Origin: a virus
Length of the DNA stretch: 64,000 nucleotides
Virus record (IMG/VR): IMGVR_UViG_3300031857_000055
Span: 1-64,000 of that record
Reading direction: 5' to 3' (one strand)
In this document: positions 32,801 through 37,582 of the stretch, in pieces
Position numbering within the stretch: the first letter of the stretch is position 1
Layout of the letters: each line of letters begins with the position of its first letter
The notes under the pieces: model-generated
Told to the model about the DNA's origin: nothing
Databases searched by the model: none
Seen by the model: the letters and a program-made list of their open reading frames with translations, nothing else
Position numbers and translations under genes: made by a program

Positions 32801-34538
32801 TGAAGAAGTAGGGGGAACTCCTTTTGTAGTGTCTGATGATACTGGGTCAATGTCACTGTTGGCAAACGGATTGACGGTTGCGCCTATCGCAAATATCAGT
32901 AATAGTTTGACTCCGCCGATAGCTATTAGCAACGCAACAAGCACAACCGCAGGATCTCCTAATCAAATCACAGCAGATAGCACTACTGGATTTATCGTAA
33001 ATCAACCAGTTCAGTTCTTTGGCACATCATTTGACGCCAACATTAGAACAGACGGTGTTGTATACTTTATTAGAAGTATTGTTAATAGCACTACGTTTAC
33101 TATTAAAGACGCTGCCGGTACCCAAATTGTGACTGTTGGTGGTTCAGGCAATATGCAAGTTGTAGTGGGCGGACAGCCCAGTGTGCGTGTAACTACCTCA
33201 ATTGAGCATAAGTTTGTAGAAAATACGTTAATTAGAATTGACGGTACAACTGGTTCAGTTCAGCTTAATAATAACACATATTATGCTAAGATCATTGACC
33301 CACTCACATTTGATATCTATAATAGTCCATATGATTCTTCAATTACTGCGGTAAATGATCCCGTAACTACTATTGAAGCGTATATCAGTGGCGGCTATAC
33401 ATGGCGTCAGGGTCTATTCTTCATCAGCACTACTACAGCCACTGCTACTACTGAAGCATCACCCGATGACGATTATATAACTGTAGCTTCTACTGACGGT
33501 CTGGTTTCTGGAACTCCAGTATACTTCAGTGAAATTGAAACATCAAACACTGATATTAACGGAGATCCTACTCCGCTAATGGGAGGCTTAACACAGGGTA
33601 CACTGTATTATGTGAAGGACATTGTTAACTCTACTAGATTCACTGTGTCTTCAGTGAGATATGGTCCTGCTGTTAGCTTAACCGACGATTCCGGAAGAAT
33701 CAACGTAACTCAGTGGTCACAAGAAAATGTTGATAGAATGTATGTAACAATCAACGGCTATCGTGTTCCGTCATCTAAGCTCAAAGTCAATGACTTCAAC
33801 GAAGTCAGCATTTTGTCAGAGATTGTCCCCGGTGATAGAGTCATTATCTCAAGTATGATACCAACTGCAACTCCTAATGAGGAAATATACATCAATTTTG
33901 TTAACAATGTTGGGGACGCTGAAGTTTACAGAACCAGTCCAGAAATTACAACTTGGGTAACCGAAACTGTATATCCTTTAGCAACAGAAATCTTAGTCAA
34001 CGATGTTACTAAGCTAACTCGCCAGATAGTGCAGGAAGTCACAACTCCAGCTCCAGCTATTGCTGACGGATTCTACTATATAGGATTAACCGCAGACAAG
34101 AACTTGATTGCTAATGTTAGAATCTTCAACAAGACTACACTAAACTTCATACCACAAGAAGCAATCAGTGTTGCTCTTATTGATTTGTCTCCTAATGTTA
34201 AGATTGCGCCCGGAGTCTACATTACGGAGGACGATGAGTTGACTATCACTACCCTAGAAGGTAACTTAGTCTATATCAACGGCGAACAGATTAGATTCAA
34301 TAAGGTAGACTTTGATACTAATGCGTTGCAAGAAATTAGTAGAGGCGTGAACGGTACTGGTACACAAACTATCATACCTGCTTACTCTCCTGCATATGGA
34401 CTGTTGTCGATAAATCAACTACCTAATGTGTTCTATGATCAGACTTGGAATTCCAACAAATATAACACCGTTGAAGGGGATCCGTTGCAGATTAGCGACA
34501 CTATTCCTGCTCAATTCCTAATTGATCCGGCTAATTAA
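14892..34538 (+). CDS. Giant 6548-residue virion structural protein (baseplate/tail-fibre type)
   Basis: One uninterrupted 19.6-kb frame, about 31% of the window. The N-terminus (N-F-L-P-E-I-F-Q-T-P-T-N, then F-L-S-A-T-L-D-R-L) resembles, from memory, the large structural protein after gp6 in marine T4-like phages. Its place corresponds to T4 gp7, but homology to gp7 is not shown. Residues about 1320-1620 carry an aromatic-rich block (W-R-G-A-Y-Q-Y, K-P-T-W-W-E-E-R-Y-G). About 2440-3200 has FG-GAP-like repeats (for example F-G-T-A-I-S-T-D, I-G-A-P). About 4970-5370 has BNR/Ycf48-like repeats of the S-x-D-G-x-x-W type. At least twelve copies of a roughly 60-residue module built around T-Y-Y-V are spread over the C-terminal third, with one near residue 350. 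No signal peptide or enzyme motif was seen. It is probably a virion surface or baseplate-periphery protein. The ribosome binding site is weak. Confidence 0.8.
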   Translation: MARIRTLNFLPEIFQTPTNSQFLSATLDRLVSNPSSTRVQGYVGSKFGSGINALDYYVTEPTKTRADYQLEPSVVFTKAEEEIANDFITYPGIIDSLKQQGAITNNNDRLFNSQIYSWDSFTNLDKLVNYYEYYWLPIGAPAVTVAPSTVFINQDYVVTDFPNSYEISEVGSAIGTGTNPTISVIRGGTYRFEVNQTSQFWIQTEPGTSGFSPTQENLPTREVFGVDNNGTEVGIVTFNVPFKNAQDQFVFPGNNMVDVICNIPFDQVNGRNLYTINDPATGVIYPGLDNIDGVTGLEGLRILFYDTGVPDEQGFVSSYYDSTTYDVNDPSFTEPKTVTVGSTNASGNRLSMASGFTTDELIPNQTVTFSGVLLGGIVEGQVYFVKDIINSTDFTISEDLEGDTVTVFSQSGANMIVNINQGQFQNGFNTVVSENFYRIQYVGDPDNPIIRLLPDGTIPNNEKISPRFGDQYISRSFYRNNLGVISMIPIITAPLDVLYYQDGINPNKVGVIKINDSDIDNFINIETEILGRTTYTSPNGVQFTNGLKVQFDGNVFPNSYRSGEYYVEGVGTAIELIPVSELIVPEKFSRGDFIPYDTVGYDDTDYDIELFVPIDPDYITITRNSISKNAWSRSNRWFHIDVINATAQYNDNPNILTEYATLDNKAKRPIIEFYPNLKMFDAGTQGKRPVDFFDTRATDALSQVAGLNNYFPDVETYTGNTAVVASTPTVIVNVVSMELGKTYELVNVDDTIQDSWNELAGTLGVTYFPGDKIVCVKDGNDLLVPGTGTGRLIDDQTTVTVPSDDVTGVFQIGMYVGDVLNIIPTNAQIINLTDDGTTTTLTINYPFPQDIVGGTTSIVGTDTTVSNYSVFPGSRIIFSNDTDEGTKHKIYVVDIVVTTLGGSPQIVLIEAEDTNVEVDQQVVITRGFTEQGKTFYFDGIEWLQAQQKVTVNQAPLFDVFDDNGISLSDSTVYNSTSFTGTTLFSYGINPLTVDDPILGFPVRFTDVGNIGDISFDVTINSDTFNYVRGIESITQQVNTGYVHNYINRIEFARELGWVTAVENSVQYQEFNFRYNVATPTTQFVCDVAALPEVEFDSVGWPRVKVYNNNKYLEPTDYTVEIFDTATRITLNSAPDVDTVIQVLLLSDQVSQSGFYQIPDNLNSNPFNEDLTVADLGDIRNHYQDIFVNAPNTTGDIFGSNNYRDCGDLTPYGTKIIQNSASMVLPGVFLRKTKYDLLNALMFTSNEYVKFKQLLVDTVQNTQFTIRNTPAEILDEAIEQIAASKSEISSFYWSDMLPNRSPLAVNTYNFNSNTDVTRYPLSKVYNFESANYDSVLVYLNRTVNNNLVQRQLLRNVDYTISADSPTVTVTLDLVPGDQIIVKEYNQTYGSFVPYTPSKLGLYALYEPSVVLDSNYSTPTYFIKGHDGSYTKLYGTYIPQTDTLLDFRDQTLLEFEKRVYNNVKLSTEVPIKFYDVLPGFFRDSDYSYDEWLQMYSTNFLNWVGQNRIDYKTQFFNRNNEFTYNYTNSSNKLTGEQIQQGYWRGAYQYLYDTTTPNLTPWEMLGFANKPTWWEERYGPAPYTSDNLVLWGDLESGRVYSADGTSVIVPEVARPGLLDIIPVNSNGNLLSPLNSIVGTYNANTFQKDWKVGDDGPAELSYRRSSTYPFDVIKLFAMTKPAEFYNLAVDLDNYKYNAEFNQYLVNNRDHLIISDVEIYGDGIAKTSYINWIVDYEKQFGVDTTQEIKQALRNLDVRLAYRLAGYSDKTLLKFYVEKGSPNTANASLLIPDESYQVLLYDNQPFDKVVFSSVIIQKTVQGGFTVFGNSQSFAYFIIKAPVNSGRSELVTVLDKTVKLATDYSSKEVLVPYGTTFYSIQEVAQFLMSYNAYLTDKGMKFNEVQAGTEINWELMVQQFMYWTQMGWEDGSLITLNPAANDLVFDKEGSIVQPLTIQQQNFILNQDLYPIQINTLCVNRDGTYFKVHTLNEGDSMSFAQFNVSNFEHGIVFNNTTLFNDVIYNLVTGLRQNRITLRGTKTSEWNGTVDAWGFIINQDNVKEWSKDVKYPKGSIVLHKNKYYTALRLSEPSTVFNDLDWKLINYEDVQKGLLPNSATRSFESTLYYNCNEANLEQDADLLSFSLIGYRPRDYLALADLTDITQINVYKNMIKNKGTVNAVTAFDGVNLPQGGIEYEVYENWAIKSGDYGGLLSQNFVEFRVDQNLLTGNPSIVSLTNGVYTEGSQQEVPIYSLFNYGDTITDPNVLAVTTDPYNNLYPSAGYANFNDVKMSSFYYGGLPNGVNKDGIVVPIQNFYVRDYLWLASFKEKWGIFSWSPIGEVVEVAANLNNTATVTFSKPHNLKNLDPIAIVNFSTNVDGYYIVTQVVNLNQVIINLSISNIGSESITGSGVGMFIYSQRVAQPGDINTLPLLEAEFSKNTVWVDENTDGGWAVYRKGINYARQGELSTTTSSTFGNSVAFTESAGYLVADSANGVVYRYYYKNSNYDLAETITNDTSFGEKIVHNDNTFVISQPTTDPTVYIYAWNDTALANELLLTQTIAAPMGVTDWGSELAISGDGNWVYVSDTLNTQVYVYRKNNQEFSAGYFVPTQTYVITELGTTDFTAIGAIENSVGITFEATGIGSGTGTAINATYELVNIIENPDIVTAGSFIIGEEYKIASLGNTDFTLVGAASNNVGVVFTATGPGTGTGTASAQSNGFGTAISTDFDSDCLFIGAPNKDYSVSVTNWGEVYFYQRSVQNFESTAVSTLTQPQFFALGWTPDTATKAVTATSDSTDRITLANVSGISVNDAITFVGTGLAGTDIIAYKTYYVAGISGSAITIKESRSTNAIVQLSTVSSISNATAHVQSELLLVNVNGRMVQDNNYAVVGSSLVYTGSLNAGDIVEVSGNDFYNVQTFNAASNSAINIQFGYDLDVTRQASELLIGSPYEIDSENREGLVYRFTNGGARFGIVVGENQCFLSTTRSVLINGYQVTLAAGTAAAVANQIVNSRVPNITASATTDNKLIIQVVDPNLAEINNKLMVTAFDTATLDELGISVYSPTQVIPCPHKEGPTEFGKTIKFNQFDSVVIAAPAGPNFVATTFDFTDDENLDNDTVFDNNATRFLEDYPNAGAVYMFDLLTNNNGSLLNPGAFVYAQPSNSATLDFVINPYYGEAVDFYDNTVIVGAPNQIINPSQVGQVTTFVNATGVRNWSEFRQSAPIVDINKIQNTQLFSASTNNTLINLDYMDPLQDKLLGAIRENIDYVSPEDPARYNVDPLNISANTWGSQQVGKIWFNTSTVRFVNYHQNDVVYNSEYWGTVFPGSDISVCTWVASNVLPGQYQGPGTPIDATKYAVGSRLNASNIVTPVYYFWVRNSGLIVKEREKTLSDAVLASYIANPQSSGIAYMAPLLPNTFALYNSAEYINDADSVFHIGFATNQDTDVPHNEFKLIRQNFPDDFLPGLMPGERPFSLYARMLDSLSGTTISGEIVPNPFLPLAVQSGVLARPRQSFFYNRFEALKNYLTYANAVLVQYPITEIKPDISFAFVSDEFYNTADYWEYINWWAPGYNNSTRAFVQVPLYADLAELVVNPDTLVKVDNNGTGSFEIYRYDGEGVWTRVGLENGTIQFSSALWEYAKFGLGYGNDFYDTIPYDDYPSEATRNIIRLLNEQIYTQELLIHRNKSLILLLEYIQTETIESQNYLPWLSKTSLMDVFHTVRELRPFEVFKSDNVEFLEGYINEVKPYHVVLKEFLVKYDGMEVYDGNFTDFDVPATYNNNFDQYISPQLVFTDPDNEYTYDENSPIWSTAPYTQWYQNYGLSLTGQENYLITTLKSYMDLGSNVMLVDNASGFPSNGVIQIDGEIISYAFVDRNLNLLGGLSRGLNNSQVSEHIPDSDIFIDLPAVVVLDEGSGYTQVPKVIAHVDTTLYPAPRKEAILQAVMSGGRVSSVQVIDPGAGYVVLPEIKIDSAYTILFSDTDINASLNTININAPFLRTGEIVKFNSGTGGAKPTNLVDDSWYYVGVLESLPSVIIALYTNYSDAVKDQNRINIAPGLASDDMSLSPGARASTITSSAPTRENNITLRFDRTTYNSQVIDWESGTFYGAFFAGTYYNSDKISSSAITLENTEPDINTILASAQGVALQISDVTDEEELVWSAFTRYVSETSAIDNSISLVPQDGNNPDLSELEPNASGTTIGFYIGMPIKFIGTVIGGLSEGVTYYVSEIIDEIKFCVSDTISGSTRVLNNGTVNAPLLECYTGNINETVIVSVEYPGIIEATQTQSVTNAITVPLSPVGTGGTIGFYTNLPVFFTGNVFGGIIENFNYYVTSVIDNQTFTISETQNPVTTTVTQTKATGNILVVGSINGISRNDPIIITSLTGGLALSGIVAGKTYYVSQFISPTEITISEVVNGPVLVVSNRVGTAVLTNQKDTVKLTNATGSMTMNVSLPVSPGQVDGQLFTLYQTSGQFTDIAPSGANYSDLIDRQIRATIGTVNKIAISENDGGTFNFYVNMPIQVLQNVGGLTTGTTYYITEYSGMVDPLNSELTLPNIQVEVTNSSDIGNVLTCTVDLLRGFDGTDSLYEKMPITFQGTGLGGIVIDQEYYVKTIVSATQFTVSEVVDGPVKVLTLANGLMVGTGDPYIKVSTSKGGSAVSLTDNNSATSSFTQFITVDPVFDLSYLLGGYNAIISTPGEGFAISNTILIPGTAVDGTSPANDILLTVNTIDEDGGITSVIRSGTPPSVANQYYMQVRSTNTLAVYKNSLLTIPATPAEFDYVGYTTATVTETQASTDIITVNSTAEFAVNDAVVFTGDVTGGMNLGQTYYILDNGNFTATTLQISDTPGGSVIPLSTATSQNYSMAKLGSVAFLPEPFFFNQSIVRYNNRVYVCVVSNNDDEFIFGKWELLDSGDRRLNAMDRVIGYYQPTSNMPGVDLQQLFEGTTYPNPTYQGNNFDPNLQYGVDTILTPLPFYPSEVDISGIVWNGDNYLASANLPGYNAILTSEDGETWTINQLTNNNINTTSISQLNGFYFLTSANPTVPLLRSVNGVAWSAVSYFVPFGTTELELQNLAALNIPSLSLNDVAYCTIGDAWVSVGRNILRSEDGIVWRELTEFNPSLEYELNAVSSITGANCQGLVAVGKGKQPDYSTGVTQLVPIGLIFYSQNSVNWNQIQPLTDKGLYGVSSDGTTVIAVGERQVIYYTQNGFDWVGLNEVGCVFVDSINNYLNVTNTAGFNDGSLGTPVRFNRSFSTIAANTTYYVREIISSTQVTLSSTLDGSVLTLSSASVPENTRMFVYDASDPIPATLNDILYANSLWITVGDEGTIKTSTDGIVWETRTSNTTNNLNNVTYNEDQGVFVVVGENNTILTSADGISWEETSVFDPIVPVYDVKGANFQFGYAPEELVAGVVSDNLALIVNTRPGSNWPVVEYGHTGFNVNSIEIAPTFGEQVEYSFANLVNVPVTLRVQVINGTTELGTTLSPDAYTIDWINKKIILDQAISFSPRLDKLRIDVYEAGNGDQLVKASTDTYPIITDSDFGFREINLPCNYSATIFEGGGALRPGTDNVNVRVFETESVTNRIFCDEVADFIINSPISFQGVPFGGLQEETVYYVKTISFATNAITVSTVFDSLTGIAGPTTELTDDTGEMFANIQNGVAAVWTDPLVEHNGEKLVFGGIGLVTRSKSSNNALTTGTTSGLIVGTPITFGQASFGVLVPFQRYYIQSIIDGNEFTISETQGGPVLAQDDFAGTTTFVTNDYSIGLRNGNKAKLVFANNTFTNDVDYISFSIFGETQPAQYGYAVPETQYYAGNGSTSLFQLANFVGLDNPQNAIVEVNGVRQTISQYTIDAIANTILFDSPPPANSVVAVTTYNDTLRQYLTSQYDITGNPGSSLLNLTVIETVNELGTYDQDAPVVQTYDQDTPVIVLYDEFLNYLTLGPGDDTSVLNVNDSLQFSAPTLGGIVAGQTYYVLQILNSTDFVISEEVGGTPFVVSDDTGSMSLLANGLTVAPIANISNSLTPPIAISNATSTTAGSPNQITADSTTGFIVNQPVQFFGTSFDANIRTDGVVYFIRSIVNSTTFTIKDAAGTQIVTVGGSGNMQVVVGGQPSVRVTTSIEHKFVENTLIRIDGTTGSVQLNNNTYYAKIIDPLTFDIYNSPYDSSITAVNDPVTTIEAYISGGYTWRQGLFFISTTTATATTEASPDDDYITVASTDGLVSGTPVYFSEIETSNTDINGDPTPLMGGLTQGTLYYVKDIVNSTRFTVSSVRYGPAVSLTDDSGRINVTQWSQENVDRMYVTINGYRVPSSKLKVNDFNEVSILSEIVPGDRVIISSMIPTATPNEEIYINFVNNVGDAEVYRTSPEITTWVTETVYPLATEILVNDVTKLTRQIVQEVTTPAPAIADGFYYIGLTADKNLIANVRIFNKTTLNFIPQEAISVALIDLSPNVKIAPGVYITEDDELTITTLEGNLVYINGEQIRFNKVDFDTNALQEISRGVNGTGTQTIIPAYSPAYGLLSINQLPNVFYDQTWNSNKYNTVEGDPLQISDTIPAQFLIDPAN
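22207..24480 (+). other. FG-GAP-like beta-propeller region inside the giant protein
   Basis: Residues about 2440-3200 repeat the pattern F-G-x-x-[IV] ... [IV]-x-[IV]-[AG]-x-P/D followed by G-x-V-Y-x-[FY], as in integrin-type FG-GAP propeller blades. Examples are F-G-N-S-V-A-F, F-G-T-A-I-S-T-D with F-I-G-A-P-N, E-L-L-I-G-S-P with G-L-V-Y-R-F, F-G-K-T-I-K-F, and V-I-V-G-A-P-N. Such propellers often bind surface glycans or proteins. Two further 40-residue modules ending G-T-G-T-A (nt 22700-23010) are inserted within it. Confidence 0.55.
27445..33710 (+). repeat. Dispersed T-Y-Y-V modules in the giant protein
   Basis: At least ten copies in this stretch of a module with the order [P/V]-[IV]-x-F ... 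G-G-[IL]-x-x-G-x-x-Y-Y-V ... [IV]-x-S-x-x-[FI]-T-[IV]-S-E ... G-[GP]. Clear copies begin near nt 27450, 27760, 27950, 28600, 29230, 30540, 31590, 31930, 32690, 32960 and 33470. Another copy lies near 15930. Copies are diverged at the DNA level, so the expansion is old or under selection to vary. Confidence 0.7.
29798..30995 (+). other. BNR/Ycf48-like propeller repeats inside the giant protein
   Basis: Residues about 4970-5370 carry repeated T-S-E-D-G-E-T-W, S-V-N-G-V-A-W, S-E-D-G-I-V-W, Y-T-Q-N-G-F-D-W, S-T-D-G-I-V-W and T-S-A-D-G-I-S-W. These match the Asp-box pattern S-x-D-x-G-x-x-W of BNR/sialidase-like or Ycf48-like propellers, with G-D-E-G-T-I-K preceding one copy. They probably form a beta-propeller. 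No sialidase catalytic residues were identified, so a binding rather than enzymatic role is more likely. Confidence 0.55.
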
Positions 34539-34540
34539 GA

Positions 34541-34548
34541 GATAAATA
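34541..34548 (+). promoter_or_regulatory. T4-type late promoter box GATAAATA
   Basis: GATAAATA in the 15-bp gap after the giant gene, 5 bp before the start codon of the 48-residue gene and 151 bp before the next. A start from this box would give a transcript beginning inside or at the small gene, so it may mainly serve the following genes. Confidence 0.5.
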
Positions 34549-34553
34549 AAGAA

Positions 34554-34700
34554 ATGAATACTAATATATCAACCAGTTCTACTAAAAAGGTTACTGAAAA
34601 AAAGCCCAACGAGATTGGTGGCTTCCACTTTTCCTCTGGAATTAAGATTTTTGATCCAGTAACGAAAGAAGTTCTTCTACAAAAGAGAGGCGACAACTAA
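34554..34700 (+). CDS. Small conserved phage protein (48 aa)
   Basis: 48 codons from ATG 34554; its TAA (34698-34700) overlaps the ATG of the next gene by one base. The protein has a Ser/Thr/Lys-rich N-terminus and a compact C-terminus reading G-G-F-H-F-S-S-G-I-K-I-F-D-P, then K-E-V-L-L-Q-K-R. The hydrophobic alternation and exact start-stop coupling suggest a real gene. Function is not known. Its place after the giant gene suggests a structural or chaperone-like role. Confidence 0.65.
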   Translation: MNTNISTSSTKKVTEKKPNEIGGFHFSSGIKIFDPVTKEVLLQKRGDN

Positions 34701-35320
34701 TGTCTATCATCAACTTATCATATAAGGTAGAAGGCTTCCTCAAGATTTATGACCCTAACAACGGGGAAATTTTTGTAGATAAGAAGAACGCCATCAACTA
34801 TGAGAATATGTCAGTAGCAATTGCTGATACATTGAGCAGTAGAGGATACGGTGAAATCTATCAGATGGCATTCGGTAACGGCGGAGCTAGTGTTGATCAG
34901 ACTGGCGTGATCACATATCTGCCACCTAACGTAACTGGTCAAAATGCTGCATTGTACAATCAGACTTATGCTAAGATCGTAGATGACACAAGCGTATTCA
35001 ATCTTGATCCTACACGTAACAAGATGACTGTCCTACACACGACAGGCACCGTGTACTCAGATATTCTGGTTCAATGTCTATTAGACTACGGTGAGCCAGC
35101 TGGACAGGCAGCATTTGATAACAGTACTCAAACAGATTCAACGTATGTATTTGATGAATTAGGACTATTAGCCAACTATGGTACGGACAATAACGGTAAT
35201 GTAATAACCAGACTACTGACTCACGTTATTTTCCATCCAGTACAAAAGTCACTGAACAGACAAATACAAATTGATTACACCATTAGAATTCAGAGTCTAA
35301 CTAATTTGGTAACTATTTAA
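34700..35320 (+). CDS. Conserved virion structural protein (206 aa)
   Basis: Begins S-I-I-N-L-S-Y-K-V-E-G and shares with the small upstream protein a 'K-I-[FY]-D-P' strand (K-I-Y-D-P at about 15-19). The middle has M-A-F-G-N-G-G and V-Y-S-D-I-L-V-Q-C-L-L-D-Y-G-E-P. The end has H-V-I-F-H-P-V-Q-K-S-L-N-R. From memory these blocks recur in structural proteins of marine T4-like phages near the baseplate-fibre genes, but I cannot tie it to a named T4 gene. It starts by one-base overlap with the preceding stop and ends 13 bp before the fibre gene. Confidence 0.6.
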   Translation: MSIINLSYKVEGFLKIYDPNNGEIFVDKKNAINYENMSVAIADTLSSRGYGEIYQMAFGNGGASVDQTGVITYLPPNVTGQNAALYNQTYAKIVDDTSVFNLDPTRNKMTVLHTTGTVYSDILVQCLLDYGEPAGQAAFDNSTQTDSTYVFDELGLLANYGTDNNGNVITRLLTHVIFHPVQKSLNRQIQIDYTIRIQSLTNLVTI

Positions 35321-35333
35321 GGGAGCGCAAGAA

Positions 35334-37574
35334 GTGTCGTATAGTATTTTCAGAACCAATGGTTCACTTTTAACAACTATTCCGGACGGTACGGTTAATA
35401 CTACCAGCACTCCTTTAAGCTTGCCAGGTAGAAACTATGCAAGTTACGGGCAAATCGTAGACACCAATTTTGTCCATCAACTAGAAAACTTTGCTAATTC
35501 TACTCCACCGCCTGATGCACTGCGCGGCCAGCTATGGTACAACACCACTGCAAATGTATTGTATATTTGCCCGTCAGACGGCGAGTCAAATGTTGCATTA
35601 TGGGTTCCTATTCTAACACCAAATAATATTAGCAATATCTCAGTTGTAAATCTTACTGCATCGGCTAATATATCAGCAAACAACGCTACTATTACCAACA
35701 ATGCAAACGCTAATGCTATCTCTACCAACTACTTAACAGTCAACGTTCAAGCAAACATTTCTAATGCAAATGTTACTGGAAATGCAGTAGTTGCAAACTT
35801 ACGAACAGTAAACGTAACAGCTGGTTCAAATACCATCACCGGTACTTTAACTGGTGCCTGGACAGTAAACGGAGACGCAACAGTTAGCAGCGTTGCAAAC
35901 ACTGCTTTGTATGTTACCGGAGGTAATCTGGTTGTTAGCACCGGTATAAAGACTAACAACTATCTGTATGCTAACGGTGTCGCCGTATCATTTGACGGTA
36001 CATATACTAACAGTAACGTAGCAGCTTACTTACCTACTTATGAAGGAAACGTAGGCAGCCCAGGTGGCAACGCAGTATTTAATGGCAGAACACTTAATGC
36101 TGGATCAAACGTAACAACAGGCACAATCAACGGTAACTGGACACTTTCCTCAGGTTCACAAATCAACGGTCTATCAGGTATTGCAGGTGCTAATGTTACA
36201 GGAACAGTTGCTAACGCTACATATGCAGTAAGCGCAGGCTCAGCAGGAAGTGCTACAACTGCCGCTACAGTAACAACAGCAGCACAACCAAATATCACTT
36301 CAGTCGGTACATTAACCGGCCTTAACGTATCAGGTAACGCAAACTTTACCGGTCAGCTAATAAGTTTGGGATCAAACGGTAATGTAAGCATCACTGGCGG
36401 CGCAGCCGGTCAAGTATTGTCAACAAACGGTTCAGGCGGACTAAGCTGGGTATCGGCAGCGGCTGCTCAAACTGCAATTACTGTTACTGCTAACGCTCAG
36501 CCAAACATCACAAGTACAGGCACACTCACTGGCCTTAACGTTTCTGGAAACGCATCATTTACTGGTGCTAACGTAAGTTTAGGAGATGCTGCTAATCTAA
36601 AAATTAATGGCGGTTCGTCAGGACAGCTTCTAACGTCACTTGGTTCTGGAACCGTAGCTTGGCAAACAGCCGAGACTGTCATCCCATCCGGAACCAGAAT
36701 GTTATTTGCTCAAACTAATGCTCCTACAGGATGGACAAAGCAAACTTCAAGCGACAACGCTGCATTAAGAGTCGTATCAGGCACTGCCGGAACAGGCGGC
36801 TCTGTCAACTTTACGGCTGCGTTCACTTCACAATCAGTGTCTGGTACAGTGGGAAGCACTACTGCCGGAGGGACGGTCGGCAATAGCACTATCAGTGCAA
36901 CTGTAGGTGACACTGCTGTTTCAGGCACCGTGGGTTCTACCGTAGCAGAAGGTTCAGTAGGGTCTACTTCTATAACTGCAAGCATCGGTGAAACTGCGGT
37001 ATCAGGTTCAATAACATCGGCTACTGCTGGCGGCACAGTAGGGACCAATACTATTAGTGCAAGCATCGGAAACACTGCGGTATCAGGAACAATAGACGAA
37101 ACTACGGTTACTGGAACTACCAATAGCAATTTCACCGGAATTACCCTAAACATAATTAACTCAGAGCAAATTGAGAACGAGCAAAATCAGTTTTGGGTTT
37201 ATCGTTATGCAATAAATGATCCAGGACACAGCCACACGTTTTCTGCTGCCCCACACAATCACACGTTCTCATCACCGTCCCACTCTCACGATTTCACTCA
37301 GTCGGCTCACGGTCACACATTTGCTGGATCGCCTCACAGCCACAGCTTCACTTCGCCAAATCACACTCACGGATTTACTCAGACAGCGCACAATCACACA
37401 TTTGCTGGATCCGCACACACCCACTCATTCTCGTCACCAAACCATACTCACTCCTTTAGTCAGTCAGCGCACACTCATACCTTCACCGGTGATTCCCATA
37501 ATCACACATTTTCGGGAACGGACATTAACTTGGCTGTTAAATACGTAGACGTTATTATTGCACAGAAAGATTAA
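35334..37574 (+). CDS. Tail fibre with His-rich (HxH) needle tip
   Basis: 746 aa, starting at GTG 35334 with GGGAG 8 nt upstream. Residues 1-90 are a fibre N-terminal domain (T-I-P-D-G-T-V-N-T-T-S-T, R-G-Q-L-W-Y-N-T-T) shared with the second fibre at 37945, and similarity continues to about residue 275. About 318-450 holds two 71-residue tandem repeats starting Q-P-N-I-T-S. A collar-like segment (P-T-G-W-T-K-Q ... A-L-R-V-V-S-G-T) follows at about 462-487, then short G-T-V-G-S repeats. Residues 632-730 are eleven exact 9-residue units of the form H-x-H-x-F. In T4 gp37, HxH motifs hold a line of iron ions in the fibre tip, so a metal-stabilised trimeric needle is likely here. A receptor-binding fibre role is inferred. 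Confidence 0.8.
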   Translation: MSYSIFRTNGSLLTTIPDGTVNTTSTPLSLPGRNYASYGQIVDTNFVHQLENFANSTPPPDALRGQLWYNTTANVLYICPSDGESNVALWVPILTPNNISNISVVNLTASANISANNATITNNANANAISTNYLTVNVQANISNANVTGNAVVANLRTVNVTAGSNTITGTLTGAWTVNGDATVSSVANTALYVTGGNLVVSTGIKTNNYLYANGVAVSFDGTYTNSNVAAYLPTYEGNVGSPGGNAVFNGRTLNAGSNVTTGTINGNWTLSSGSQINGLSGIAGANVTGTVANATYAVSAGSAGSATTAATVTTAAQPNITSVGTLTGLNVSGNANFTGQLISLGSNGNVSITGGAAGQVLSTNGSGGLSWVSAAAAQTAITVTANAQPNITSTGTLTGLNVSGNASFTGANVSLGDAANLKINGGSSGQLLTSLGSGTVAWQTAETVIPSGTRMLFAQTNAPTGWTKQTSSDNAALRVVSGTAGTGGSVNFTAAFTSQSVSGTVGSTTAGGTVGNSTISATVGDTAVSGTVGSTVAEGSVGSTSITASIGETAVSGSITSATAGGTVGTNTISASIGNTAVSGTIDETTVTGTTNSNFTGITLNIINSEQIENEQNQFWVYRYAINDPGHSHTFSAAPHNHTFSSPSHSHDFTQSAHGHTFAGSPHSHSFTSPNHTHGFTQTAHNHTFAGSAHTHSFSSPNHTHSFSQSAHTHTFTGDSHNHTFSGTDINLAVKYVDVIIAQKD
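36285..36680 (+). repeat. Two 71-residue tandem repeats in the first tail fibre
   Basis: Units begin at 36285 and 36498 (period 213 bp). Each reads Q-P-N-I-T-S-[VT]-G-T-L-T-G-L-N-V-S-G-N-A, then F-T-G, then G-Q-[VL]-L. The second copy is cut short by the collar-like segment. This is a common shaft repeat of phage fibres. Confidence 0.75.
37227..37523 (+). repeat. Eleven 27-bp HxH repeats in the fibre tip
   Basis: Eleven in-frame 27-bp units without interruption, each starting with two histidines flanking one residue (S, N, G or T) and a Phe at unit position 5. Endings alternate between S-P-N, S-A, G-S and similar. The DNA is diverged between units while the H-x-H-x-F frame is fixed in all eleven, which indicates selection on the metal-binding pattern. 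Confidence 0.9.
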
Positions 37575-37582
37575 GGTATTGT

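Noticed and set aside
36710-37153. A minus-strand open frame inside the first tail fibre
   Set aside because: It is the shadow of G-T-V-G-S repeats and lacks a start signal or recognisable protein features.
37227-37523. Regular 27-bp repeats that could suggest a CRISPR array
   Set aside because: The units are contiguous, in frame, without spacers, and encode the H-x-H-x-F pattern.
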